Shown here: positions 41,104 to 50,497 of the stretch, piece after piece
Position numbering within the stretch: position 1 is the first letter of the stretch
Layout: the number at the start of each line of letters is the position of its first letter
From: Semisulcospira habei
Taxonomy: Eukaryota; Mollusca; Gastropoda; Semisulcospiridae
DNA: 64,000 nt
Assembly: GCA_036245525.1 (NCBI GenBank)
Contig: BTPG01000004.1
Coordinates: forward strand, 50,233,323-50,297,322
Direction of reading: 5' to 3'
Position numbers and translations under genes: made by a program
Notes under the pieces: model-generated
Database searches by the model: none
What the model saw: the letters and a program-made list of their open reading frames with translations, nothing else
Told to the model about the DNA's origin: nothing

Positions 41104-42026
41104 TGGTTGGCAGAGTTACGGCTGGTGGTTTGGCTGGTGTTCAGAGGCTGGGGCAGTCTTGGTCGCCGACGATTGTGGTACCGCTCTTTAGCTGGGCACC
41201 CACTTTCTCTGTGTCCAGGCTGCTGGCACCAGAAACAAGCTCCCTGGAATGAGCGTGGCGCATTTCCTGGTGTTCTCATCCTTGTTTGCTGTTGTTGCAA
41301 CAGCGCACGCAGTTCAACCACTTGCGCTCGGAGGGCCTCGATCTCAGCGCTGGACTCAGCAGTGTGCATTTGAACGCTGACGCACCGCTCGCTGTCCTCG
41401 CGAGTCCACCGCAGCGCTTCGTCCACCATGTCCTGGAATGTGCTGGTTGGCCTGATTTGCAGGAACAGCCGCAGGGCACCGTTTAGTTGAAGGTGTGCCC
41501 CGCTGACTAGCCGGTCCCTTAGCATGGTGTCCGACAGGGAGTTGGGTGTCAGTGCATTAATTCTCGCACCCAATCCAGCCAGGGTGTGCGAGTAGGCCAG
41601 GATGTCTTCCCCAGCACTCATCCTACAGGCGTAGAAGGCAGCCATAAGCTCGCTATGTGTCCTTTTATCACCAAAACGATGGTCGAGGACCCTCAAAATG
41701 TCCTCCACCGTCTGTCTGTGCTCAGCTGGCCTGGATAAAACCTCCCGTTTGGCTGGGCCATCCAGCGAAGATAGTACCAGCCGTACTGCCGCCTGTGGTG
41801 AGGTTTGTCCATCCTCAAGACTCCGTCTGACTTCCTCTTCGAACTCTGTCTATGGGCAAGTTCCTTGTACCGCGGAAAATTTGGGGAGTCTTATTGCTTG
41901 TGCAGATTGCACGACAATACGTGCTGTCTGGCCTGCCACAGCATTTATTAGGACATGTCCCTGGCCGGCTTGGTGGTCAACAGCCTGCTGAGAGACTGTA
42001 TCTTGTTGGTTTCCATCATTCTCCAT
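41091..42026 (-). pseudogene. gag: Gypsy gag with one in-frame stop
   Basis: The frame from ATG 42026 to the TAA at 41093-41091 has 311 codons and is broken only by a TAG at 41852-41850 (codon 59). Downstream of that stop the sequence is open for about 250 codons. The later ATG at 41708 would give a 205-residue product. Near the C-terminus is a CCHC zinc knuckle, CFWCQQPGHRESGC, with the spacing Cys-x2-Cys-x4-His-x4-Cys typical of nucleocapsids. The middle contains a helical capsid-like region and a coiled-coil-like EIEALRAQVVELRALLQQQ. The stop may be a private mutation of this copy or may be read through. I infer the former. Confidence 0.8.
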
Positions 42027-42079
42027 ATTGATGTTGTGTTCGTTGCCCTCTCCGTGCTGTTTTAGACTTCTTTACCCCG

Positions 42080-42097
42080 ATCCTGCTCGCAGCGCCA
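42080..42097 (-). promoter_or_regulatory. Gypsy primer binding site, tRNA-Ser type
   Basis: Two bases inside the 5' LTR, the minus strand reads TGGCGCTGCGAGCAGGAT. Its complement, ATCCTGCTCGCAGCGCCA, has the form of the 3' end of a serine tRNA (T-arm end, acceptor strand, discriminator G, CCA). Confidence 0.8.
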
Positions 42098-42099
42098 GA

Positions 42100-42938
42100 T
42101 GTGGACTTGTGTGCCCGGGTGTTTGTGGGTGAATAGGTTGGGGAATATATACGAAGTCGAAGCAGAGGTCGCGTTGACGTACTTTTATTTGTCGTTAAAA
42201 CAAACAGCACGGATATCCCAGTGGAGATGCGGTTGAAGATAAGCTCAGTGATGGCTCAGAGCGGTGGTAGCTATACTGTCAGTGGGGCAACTCTTAGGAC
42301 AAAGACTTCCCGCTCTGGCACTGACCGGCTTAAATACTCTGTGAGCGAACCGCAAAGAAAGCCACACGGCGCGGAACACAAAATGGTACCAGACAGACCG
42401 GAAAATGGGTGAATCTGTGCTTCCGAGGTACTACAAAAAGAGCCATAACTCAATAATTACTTATCACAAAGGCTTCGGGTTTGAAGCAAAAGACAGGAAA
42501 GGTAAATAGCTACAAACTACCATAAACTATATTTTAGAGGGAAGTCCTAGGAATTTATTATTAAATTTTAAGGTGGGCTAAGAGGGCTCATTGAAATTTG
42601 TAAAAGTAAGTAAATCGCTAATTGAACTATGGTGATCCTAAAATCACTAAACACCGAGCATATGAGTAGAAGGGGAGTTGCATGAGGAAACTGATGTGAG
42701 TTACGGATTCTCGATTGGTAAAGCCGTTAAAAAGTTATAGAGGCTAGAACACGGACTCACTAACACAACTTTTAGAGTACTACAAAATGACTAGCTGACT
42801 GACTTCGTTGCTGGGTTGCGGCCCCTGGCTAAGCGTGGGTAGCACAAAGGCTTAGAGACTTTGGTGGCCAGAGGGTAAAGGTATAAAAAAAAACACATCA
42901 TAGCGTCTCAGCTGGAGGGACCGCATCAGCCGGTTACA
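42100..42938 (-). repeat. Gypsy 5' LTR
   Basis: 839 bp, near-identical to 35533-36370. It would drive transcription on the minus strand, away from MRPL14, whose likely start lies about 130 bp to the right. Confidence 0.95.
42184..42336 (-). promoter_or_regulatory. LTR core signals: TATA-like box and AATAAA
   Basis: On the minus strand, TATTTAA at 42336-42330 is followed about 140 nt later by AATAAA at 42189-42184. This is a plausible promoter to poly(A) spacing that would define a short R region. The same pair exists in the 3' LTR (35769-35763 and 35622-35617). Confidence 0.5.
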
Positions 42939-42942
42939 ATAA

Positions 42943-42994
42943 TGTTCAGATGTGGTTATTTTAGCTTATGTAGAAGGACTCGGGTGGCTGCCAC
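42943..42994. repeat. Remainder of the tandem repeat unit split by the Gypsy element
   Basis: It continues the unit interrupted at 35532 and matches 35278-35340 and 35410-35460 (TGTTCAGATGTGGTTATTTT, GAAGGACTCGGGTGGCTGCC). Confidence 0.85.
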
Positions 42995-43069
42995 GGTTCT
43001 CTGCCCCGTAAAACGTGCACCGGCTCATGATTGTTTGGCGGAGTGCGTTCCCTTGGTTTGATCACCAAC

Positions 43070-43083
43070 ATGGCCGCGTCCTT
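43070..43083 (+). CDS. MRPL14: Candidate first coding exon of MRPL14
   Basis: ATGGCCGCGTCCTT in a strong initiation context (CCAACATGG), followed by a donor-like GTAAAG. It supplies four codons and two bases, exactly the phase needed by the exon at 44543, whose first base completes a codon. The result would be a very short leader before TTNCLQELRKL. Surrounding sequence is GC-richer than its neighbourhood, as at a promoter. The alternative is that the true first exon lies elsewhere or is missing. Only the phase and context support this. Confidence 0.35.
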
Positions 43084-43414
43084 GTAAAGCTGCAGTTTTG
43101 TGCCTGCAGACGATTGTGCAAAAGCTGAAGGCGGTCTTTCTTTCTTCTCTTCTGGCAGTGAAGGTGTTGTTTAAATCTTGTAACCTTTCTTTTAGGTAAA
43201 AACATAGTCTTTTGTAGGGTCATATCTACATTTTTATTTTGAAAATTATGAGCGACCGGTGCTCCCAAACACCTTGGCAGCAGTAGTGACATGACGTAAA
43301 TAGTAGACGATATTTGTTCGAAAAGTGTTTCTTTGCTGAGAAAAAAATGTTACGCACTCTGATGTCAAATGGTCAATACTTCGTTCTTTCTGTGATACTT
43401 TGGCCAGCCCATCT

Positions 43415-43486
43415 TTAACACATTTGAGATGTGCAGCACTTAGTTATAAGCGGCGTGTCCATGTGCAGCAGCTTCAAATGAGTTAA
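43415..43486. mobile_element. TTAA palindromic element, GCGGCTTA-core family (diverged)
   Basis: TTAACACATTTGAGATGTGC and CAGCTTCAAATGAGTTAA ends around a decayed centre. Confidence 0.6.
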
Positions 43487-44245
43487 TTTGTCTTCCAGTG
43501 TGAAAGTTTTGTTTTCCTGCATTAATTGTGTTTGCAAATCAACTTCAACATTTCAAGACTGTCAGGATACGCACAATATGCATGCTGCTTATTTTCCAAT
43601 AACCTACTGGCCCTCTCATTTTAAAGAGAGGGGGTGTGATTTTCAGTTTGCACAATTGAAGAGAAAATGTATACTGTACACACGTAGGAAGACAGGTCCT
43701 ATAATCTAAGTCTATACGAGATTTTGACTTGATAGAATGAAGAACAATCTCCAACCATTCTAGCTCATCAGAGGAAATGTACCCAAGTTACAGAATAACC
43801 ACACACAATAACTCATTAAAAAAAGTATTTTTATATTATGTATGTATTGTTTGCAGGCAGCATTCTCACACAATGTCAGTGCTATTGTGTAGAACCCTTC
43901 CACTTTCTCAATCAGTGACACATCGCTACTTCAGGTATTGTGCATATAATTATTGGCAGTAGCGCATTCCACTTTTTGTTACAGCGAATTATACAAACTG
44001 CAACAGGACCCAAACATATTCTTGTAATATATTATATATATTATAAAGTTTGTTATGAAAGTGTGATTGGGACCTCTGACCTTGTAAGGAATTCACTATA
44101 TATAGGTGCCTTGTTTTAATGTGTTGACAGTAATGAAGCTTAGTTTAAAACACACACATGATATACATTTTTTTACAACTATTTTACAAAAGTTCTGCTG
44201 CAAACAAATTTCCCATCTTGGGACAATAAAGGTATTCATATACAG

Positions 44246-44459
44246 TTAACCCATTCTACCCCAACACCGAAATCCTAAAATTTTGCCGTTGTCCTCTCAA
44301 GAGTGCATTGCAGTGCAGGACATAGATCGACCATGATAGTTCAAGGGTGATGCCAGAATAGCTTGGCGCCTATAGGCGCCAAGCTATTCTGGCACCACCC
44401 TTGAACTATATTGGTCGATCCTTATCTTCCTGTCGTGTGTCTGGGGTAGAATGAGTTAA
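44246..44459. mobile_element. TTAA-bounded GGCGCC hairpin element
   Basis: TTAACCCATTCTACCCC to GGGGTAGAATGAGTTAA. The arms ATGATAGTTCAAGGGTGATGCC and GGCACCACCCTTGAACTAT meet at CTTGGCGCCTATAGGCGCCAAG. Its right end is 83 bp before the MRPL14 exon, inside the branch-point neighbourhood. Confidence 0.85.
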
Positions 44460-44542
44460 ATAACCTATGTAGCATATATATGATTTTGAACCTTGATATT
44501 TATGCATGCCAGCGTGACCACAATATTAATCTTTCCCTGCAG

Positions 44543-44915
44543 CACAACAAACTGCCTGCAAGAACTGCGCAAGCTGGCCCGTGTTCGTGTGGTGGACAAC
44601 AGTGCACTTGGCCGCGCTGCCACAGTGGCTGGAAAGCCCGCTCGCATCATCCATGTCTACAACAAACAAGAGGTGGCCCACCTCGGTGACAAGGTCCTCC
44701 TGGCTATCAAGGGCCAGAAAAAGCGGGCGTACGTGGTGGGATGCAAGCAGAAACAGAAGCCAAATGTGCCAAAGTTTGACAGTAATAACGTGGTGTTGAT
44801 AGAAGACAATGGGACGCCAGTGGGGACCCGAATCACTGTGCCAATTCCCTCTGCTTTGCGGAGCAAAGAGGGAGATTTTACAAAGATTTTGTCCATAGCT
44901 ACCAGGTTTGTGTGA
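44543..44915 (+). CDS. MRPL14: Mitochondrial large ribosomal subunit protein uL14m, main exon
   Basis: After CTTTCCCTGCAG the exon reads without interruption to TGA at 44913-44915, about 123 residues. The match to the animal mitochondrial L14 family is strong along its length: LARVRVVDNSALG at the start, KVLLAIKGQKKRAYVVG in the middle, then FDSNNVVLIEDNGTPVGTRI and VPIPSALRSKEGDFTKILSI with a FV end. The L14 protein binds 23S-type rRNA near the subunit interface of the ribosome. The mitochondrial targeting peptide must come from an upstream exon. The ATG at 44493 is in frame, but lies before the acceptor and reads intron. No frameshift or lost residue is evident. Confidence 0.92.
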
Positions 44916-45330
44916 GGACACAATGATGTGTAAAGGTCAGCCTAGTATTGAGTATAATGTGGTAGTGGATTCAAGGCATCTAGGTCTTAGGCTCCCATGT
45001 GAATGGCATGGCGAGAAGGAGGTCCCAGGGACCAACAGAGGTGCCTACCTTACGCGCTGGCTCGTAATTTTACGCATTTTTGGCTCAAGTTACGCGAATA
45101 CGACTAGCTCCTCCAAAATACGCAATTTACGTGGCAGGGGGCTGGGGGTGGGGGGGCTAATTGTGGACTGAAGATCGGCCGCTTTATGTAGGCTCCCCAG
45201 CCTCTGGAACCAGAGACTATGTCACTGAGCTTTGGCGTGTAGTCCGCTAGACACTGACTAGCCAAGGCAGCAAGAATACTCGCACACAGCGCGCCAAGCG
45301 TGCACTGAAACACTGAACTCTGACTCGCGG
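44916..45330. other. MRPL14 3' flank
   Basis: No AATAAA is seen close to the stop. Short tandem motif TTACGC recurs at 45050-45130. No other feature. Confidence 0.4.
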
Positions 45331-45510
45331 GTAGTAAGTAACTAGCGATAGCAGGGGGCTCCTCTGCTACAAATACATGCAACATGTGCAGAAAGGACTT
45401 TGGTGTTGCTCACAGTGGTGCGTACAAAAGCATGATATTCAAAGACATTTGGAATCCGCTGGGCATAAGGACAAGGCAGTAGTACATCCCAAAGCTGACA
45501 TAAAGCACTT
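45330..45510 (+). pseudogene. BED-type zinc finger relic (hAT-like transposase N-terminus)
   Basis: One frame reads SATNTCNMCRKDFGVAHSGAY and after a +1 shift near 45425 the reading becomes VQKHDIQRHLESAGHKDKAV. Together they follow a C-x2-C ... H-x4-H BED-like finger as found at the start of hAT-related transposases and their domesticated relatives. Nothing recognisable follows. It could also be a host-gene fragment. Confidence 0.45.
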
Positions 45511-46329
45511 TTTCGTTAACCCTTTCGGCTCGGCAAACCGCTGTACTGGTTGGCGGTCTCGTATACCGTGCAGCCCAGAAAACCGCTAGCGGTGTCCGGT
45601 GTTTTATATCGCGCACCCGGTGATACGCGAGCCTCGCCGCGCGTGTCAGTGGTGACCTCGCCCGTCGCACTGACACATGTTTACATTACAGGGTCCTGAC
45701 AGTGCGTGCGTACTTTTGTACGTGGTATGCAGTCAGCTTTGCGGTGCTAGCATACGCATTACGGTCGAAATGGCTAGTGAATGTGTAGATATTCGGAGTG
45801 ATAATATTTTGTGTTTGGAGACATGGTTTCAAAAGCAGATAGCTTTGATGTATTGGGACACGTGTGCCCACCTACCGCGTGGCAGCATAACTGACCACGT
45901 GTTGGCAGTGTCAGCTGGAGCGATCGACGGTTGAAGCACTGACAACGGCAATGACCGTGACATACAGCTTGATTCTGATAATTGATATTCCGTTCCTCTG
46001 ATGCTACACCTTGGTGCACCTGTAGGTGACTCTGTGGACACCGACACACATTGGGTCACACGTGTAGTACGTGCATCATCTTGTCTTTACAACACTGATA
46101 CTAACATCCGATTGTGTATGAGACACAACATCGTTCAATGCCACTTATTACATGCTGTCTAGACTGTGGATATACCGTACAGTGGCAGGTGTAAACATTG
46201 ACATCTGCGGTGACCCGGTAGGAGACTTACAGTGTATCGGCATACTGGAAATGCATGGACACTAATGTGTCACAGTAACAGATGCCCTTTTTACTGATGC
46301 ATGTTAAGTAACAGCTACCTGTCATGCAC
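45511..46329. other. TTAA-started segment with a short frame
   Basis: TTAACCCTTTCGGCTCGGC at 45516 resembles the ends of the TTAA-bounded elements. A 55-codon frame starting MASECVDIRSDNILC (45770-45934) follows. It might be the left end of a decayed piggyBac-like element, but no transposase core is visible. Confidence 0.25.
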
Positions 46330-46780
46330 GAAAGACATTTTTGGCTCACATGCGAAGTAAAAGTGAATATGTTCTGAGACTTTAACTTTGGCATTTTCTC
46401 AGAGACTATTGAAGTTACAGTCTTCAAACTTGGCCCAAGGATACTTTGTGGCAAGACCTTTCTAAACATGCCAGTTTTAGTGACAGTTTCTCACAAAGGT
46501 CAAGGTCACAGAGGATCAGGAAATATATCAAAAATAGCTATTTTGGGACATGTTCTCAAATACTATTCACAACTTCAAACCCAAACTTGGTACAAAGATA
46601 CCTGATGAAAAGACCTTTATATGAACACCTTTATATTTCGTTGATCCCTCGGAAAAGTCAAGGGGTCACAGGAGCTCAAGAAATATGTCTAAAATGACCA
46701 TATTTTTACCCCCCAAAAAATAAAAATTTCGCAAATACTACTCACAACTTCAAACCCAAACTTGCTACAGCGATACCTGA
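46330..46780. repeat. Subrepeat array, left arm of a possible foldback element
   Basis: It begins TTTTTGGCTCACATGCGAAG and holds about three 160-bp-type units (AAGACCTTT, CTCACAAAGGTCAAGG, AACTTCAAACCCAAACTTG). Reversed, it corresponds to 47700-48262. Confidence 0.7.
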
Positions 46781-47423
46781 TATTGTGTGAATAAAATAAC
46801 TAATAGTATGGATAAATGTTTTATTTTTAATTTGTTTGCTGCGGTGTATTTTTTCGTTGCGTGTTGCGCTGAAATGATTACACAAAATACACATTTTTAA
46901 GCAGCCCATTACACAAAATGGTCTAAGAGGGGTAGGCACCTCTGGACCAATGTCGGCCGTATCTGTCCCACACACAGCCAGCTAAAACTGACGTGGGCCT
47001 AAGGACCTCTTGCTTACCCATTTTTACTTCACTACATTGTGATCGCGATTAACGTTGTCCGACTATGGCTCCCAGGCATTGCGATATACTGAGGCTGACC
47101 GGTGTTGTGGTCAGTCTGAATGTGTTCATTTTTGTCAGACATACTTAAGAATATTAATAAAGGAGACACTGTAAATTATTTAAGATAAGATAGTTTATTG
47201 CCATATGTTTCCATGTAAAAAACAAAACAATAAAAACTTTGGAATTTGTCTTGATGTCCGTTACTAAGACTAAAATAACACACACACACCGTAAACTCTA
47301 AAATATGATTTTTATGCTAAATACTAAGCAAATACTGGTATTAAACACCGCGAACGGGCACACCTCGCTGATTAACTTTTTATTGCTTGGAGCAGATCGC
47401 TTTACTTAACTGTGTACACTTTC
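46781..47423. other. Central part of the possible foldback element
   Basis: No coding or known motif. An AT-rich stretch with a TTTATTGCC segment near 47190. Confidence 0.35.
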
Positions 47424-47496
47424 ACATTCAGCTGTGCTTTTGTTGCAATGATTCCTGCAGGAATCATGACAAAACAGCCAAATGCCAAAGGGTTAA
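47424..47496. mobile_element. TTAA hairpin element, CCTGCAGG-core family
   Basis: A perfect 20-bp palindrome, ATGATTCCTGCAGGAATCAT, sits at the centre, with outer arms GCTGTGCTTTTGTTG and CATGACAAAACAGCC, ending GCCAAAGGGTTAA. Confidence 0.7.
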
Positions 47497-47699
47497 AAGT
47501 TTTGGTGGCTGCATGTACAAGGTTAAAGTCTATGGCTCAGAGCTGTGTGCAGATTCTGTGATGGGTTAAGCATAGTACTGAGCTTGTTAGGCATTATCCT
47601 TGAGCTGTCTTAAATTTCACTCTGATGACAACATATTTGTGTAAATGGAAACAACACTGATTGAAAGCTTGCATTGTGATGTAATATGTCTTTTGGGTT

Positions 47700-48262
47700 T
47701 TAAGTTGTGAATAGTATTTGCGAAAAAGTTTTGTGGCTAAAAAAAAAAAAAAAAACCTATTCCCTGATCTTTTGTGACCCTCGACCTTTCCAAGGGGTTA
47801 TCCAAATAAGTGTGCATAGAAAGGCCTTGCCATCTTTGTAGCAAGTTTGGGTTTCTAGTTGAGAATAGTATTTGCCCAAATAAGTGTGCATAGAAAGGCC
47901 TTGCCATCTTTGTAGCAAGTTTGGGTTTCTAGTTGAGAATAGTATTTGCCCAAATAAGTGTGCATAGAAAGGCCTTGCCATCTTTGTAGCAAGTTTGGGT
48001 TTCTAGTTGAGAATAGTATTTGAGAAAAAACATTTTGTCAAAATATGGCTATTTTTTTTTTACCAATGTTTTGATCCCCTGTGACCTTGACATTTGAGGT
48101 AGGTCTCTGAAATAATATGTACTTTTAGAAATTTCTTGCCGCAAAGTATCCTTGGGCCAAGTCTGAAGTCTGTGGCTGGAATAGTCTCAGAAAATGCCAG
48201 CATTTAAGTTGACAACAGTCGACCACTGGCCCATTAAATACTAGCATGTGAGCACAAAAAAA
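47700..48262. repeat. Subrepeat array, right arm, with a 3 x 74-bp expansion
   Basis: Units in the reverse orientation to 46330-46780. A 74-bp block (CCAAATAAGTGTGCATAGAA to AGAATAGTATTTG) is present three times at 47802, 47876 and 47950, almost unchanged. The outer end GCATGTGAGCACAAAAA complements the left arm start. Confidence 0.8.
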
Positions 48263-48293
48263 AAAATCACAAAGGGAAGTTTAAAAAGAAGTG

Positions 48294-48299
48294 TTTATT
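48294..48299 (-). promoter_or_regulatory. Candidate polyadenylation signal of the minus-strand gene
   Basis: AATAAA on the minus strand about 820 bp past the stop codon at 49121. This would give a moderate 3' UTR. Confidence 0.35.
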
Positions 48300-49120
48300 T
48301 TTCTCTCTGTAATATAGTTTGTACACGAATGTGGCGTCACGTGTTTAGCCCATGAACGTCACTACATGGTGGTACAATGAAAGCAAGGCTTCTTGAGATA
48401 TTCACCCCATTATTTGGGTCATTGCAACCTACAACATTCTTTCAACGTTGTCATCTGGAATTGTCTTCTTTTACTGTTCACCTCACGAATATTCCAGAGA
48501 ATCGTGAAAAATAGTACATGTATAAATCTACTACAAAGTTGTTGGTCTGTGAATGTCAACCTTATGTCTCACAGTTGTAAGGTCCAAATTCATAGACCAG
48601 CATACAAATACCTGTCGTTTACTTAACTGAAAGGATAAACCGTTAAAAAAAAGTTATATACAACTAACAAGATATATTTGTGACAACTCGTTTGCACATA
48701 CAAGATAAATATTTATGTAACTAAAAAACTAATGATGCCAATTACAAGTAATTGTAGCAATGAGTAAAAGACACGACATGTTTGGAACCAATTACACTGT
48801 ACTAAAACTACAGTCAAATTTGATCAGGCTGAAATATTTTTGATCAACTTACCTGTTTTCCAACTTAACTGAATTCATTCATTCAAACCAAATTAAGATC
48901 CAACTTGAGAAGTCAAAACTTAAGTTGTTCGACTTAAACATGTTTTTTTAAAATAATTTTTTTTAACATGGCAGTTGACTTCACTTGTTAAAAATCTAAT
49001 GTGGCATGTACACTGTTTACAAATAACATTTTATGCACATTTTGTACAACAGCATATCAACAATGAAACAGGTAGGTCTCGGATGGAAGACGAACGTCAA
49101 AATTTCGTAGACAAAAAGCT
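48300..49120 (-). other. Presumed 3' UTR of the minus-strand gene
   Basis: No repeats recognised and no coding frames, with unique-looking sequence between the stop codon and the candidate poly(A) signal. Confidence 0.35.
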
Positions 49121-49217
49121 TCACGAGATAATGAGATTGTGAACTGCATTCAACACACGAGTGATGTGACCGCTGCCTTTTTCAACTTGTGAAATGACCT
49201 CATGGACTTGCGTCTCA
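49121..49217 (-). CDS. Unidentified gene, terminal exon
   Basis: After TTTTCTGTTTGCAG, one base completes a codon and 31 codons follow to TGA at 49123-49121. It encodes ETQVHEVISQVEKGSGHITR and VLNAVHNLIIS, an amphipathic helical end. The joined codon with 49907 is AGT (Ser), giving IMGDVSETQVHEV without a break. A run of 24 C (minus strand) lies about 40 nt upstream in the intron. Confidence 0.55.
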
Positions 49218-49258
49218 CTGCAAACAGAAAAGGTCAACACTTGTGTGCTGGACAGTGA

Positions 49259-49282
49259 GGGGGGGGGGGGGGGGGGGGGGGG
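49259..49282. repeat. G24 homopolymer
   Basis: 24 consecutive G on the plus strand. Confidence 0.9.
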
Positions 49283-49376
49283 CCCTCGAGGCCTATGGTT
49301 ATAACACAAACACAGCCCAGCACAAATTGACACTGCAGGCATGGAATTCTCAACAAAGGACAAAAACTACACTAGA

Positions 49377-49582
49377 TTAACCCCAAGGCGCCATTTCCCA
49401 GTTCTCACCTGACAACTATGTACCAATTACAGGAGATTTATGGACTATGATAATTCAAGGGTAGTGCCAGATTTAGCTTGGTACCTTCAGGCGCCAACGC
49501 CAAGCTACATCTGGCACTACCCTTGAATTATCACAGTCCATCCATCTCCTGCGGTAGGGTCTTGGGGCTAAATGAATAGTTA
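49377..49582. mobile_element. TTAA-type GGCGCC hairpin element
   Basis: TTAACCCCAAGGCGCC to GGGCTAAATGAATAGTTA. The arms GATAATTCAAGGGTAGTGCC and GGCACTACCCTTGAATTATC flank a slightly enlarged core. Confidence 0.75.
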
Positions 49583-49899
49583 CTATAAAATGCGTGCTTA
49601 TTCAGCATGAATATAAAAAAGAAAAAAGGCCTAGTACATAATTATTTAGATACTGTAGATCGGCCATTATAATTCCACTGTAGGTCTAAAATGAGATTAG
49701 CTTGGCACTTTGGAAGGTGCCACGGTAATCGGGCAATACCTTTGAACTATCATTGTCAATCCAACTCCCACAGCTGGTACGGTTTTGACAAACACCTCTC
49801 AAAGTGGCGAGTCACTGCACGCCTTCCTTGTGCAACCACCGGTACTGTTTCCAGTACCGATGGCTGCACGCAGGAGAGGATTATTGTGTACGAGTCTTA
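49583..49899 (-). other. Intron of the minus-strand gene
   Basis: Contains a decayed GGCGCC-type relic near 49690-49770 (GCTTGGCACTTTGGAAGGTGCC). Nothing else seen. Confidence 0.45.
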
Positions 49900-50027
49900 C
49901 CTGACATCTCCCATGATGACCTGAATGTGCCAGTTTAGAGCCTGTAGTGGGTAGTGGTTTGTTGGGATGTGGACACTGAGACACACCTTGCGCAGTCTAG
50001 ACACGCTGAACAGCTCCGCAACCACTC
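49900..50027 (-). CDS. Unidentified gene, penultimate exon
   Basis: Bounded by TTCCTTGTCTTCAG and GTAAGA. The open frame encodes VVAELFSVSRLRKVCLSVHI, PTNHYPLQALNWHIQVIMGD and V. It starts with one base of a split codon and ends two bases into the codon completed at 49217. The strand-rich pattern with IPTNHYP loosely recalls RWD-like folds, but I would not assign it. The upstream junction to the exon at 50431 does not keep phase with the simplest sites, so a small exon or an alternative splice site may be missing. Confidence 0.5.
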
Positions 50028-50322
50028 TGAAGACAAGGAAACCATAAAATAAATGTCTTGAGTGCGTACCAGTATGACTACTATTGAAAGGACTATTGTC
50101 TTTCAAGCAATTTACATCTTTACTGGTTTGGAACAAGAGGGAAGTGGAGAGGTAAACTTCCGTGGATTATAAGCAATATGGAATCAATATTACTACCACT
50201 GGTAAAAAAAAAAAAAAAAAGAATCTGAAAATGATCCCCCACCCTCCCTCCCACTCTAAAAAAAAAAGAAAAGAAGACGCATGTAAAAAAAATGTTGTAA
50301 CAAAAAGATGCAAAGAAAACCT

Positions 50323-50424
50323 ACTTGTTACAAGATATGGTGAGCAGATATTTGAGAGAAGCAAACTTGAGCTCCTGACCCAGCGATCTGGCATCTTCCA
50401 CCAGTCTTGAGACCTCCTCCAACA
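50323..50424 (-). CDS. Unidentified gene, helical exon
   Basis: Between ACCTGCTACAG and GTAGGT, 34 codons: LLEEVSRLVEDARSLGQELK and FASLKYLLTISCNK, a clear amphipathic helix pattern. It enters in phase 0, as the upstream exon leaves, but ends in phase 0, whereas the next exon needs phase 2. Confidence 0.5.
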
Positions 50425-50497
50425 ACTGTAGCAGGTAAACATTCAGTCGGTTCAAGCAACACTGTTTTTAACACTGATAAATTTATGATTTGGACAT

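Larger units (their letters stand above)
35533..42938 (-). mobile_element. Complete Ty3/Gypsy LTR retrotransposon
   Basis: 7406 bp on the minus strand: 5' LTR 42938-42100, primer binding site, gag, pol in the -1 frame, purine tract, 3' LTR 36370-35533. The 4-bp duplication ATAA flanks it (35529-35532 and 42939-42942). Protein order protease, RT, RNase H, integrase is the Ty3/Gypsy order. No env-like frame follows pol. The LTRs are almost identical, so insertion is recent. The one evident lesion is a stop codon in gag. Confidence 0.95.
43084..44542 (+). other. Presumed MRPL14 intron or upstream region
   Basis: Contains a palindromic TTAA element (43415-43486) and a GGCGCC hairpin (44246-44459). 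The rest (43487-44245) shows nothing recognised. It ends at a good acceptor, CTTTCCCTGCAG. Confidence 0.5.

Noticed and set aside
37172..41486. Many plus-strand frames across the Gypsy body
   Set aside because: They are antisense shadows of the intact minus-strand gag and pol frames.
44493..44542. MRPL14 translation starting at ATG 44493
   Set aside because: The segment reads through a polypyrimidine tract and acceptor. Similarity to the L14 family begins after the acceptor.
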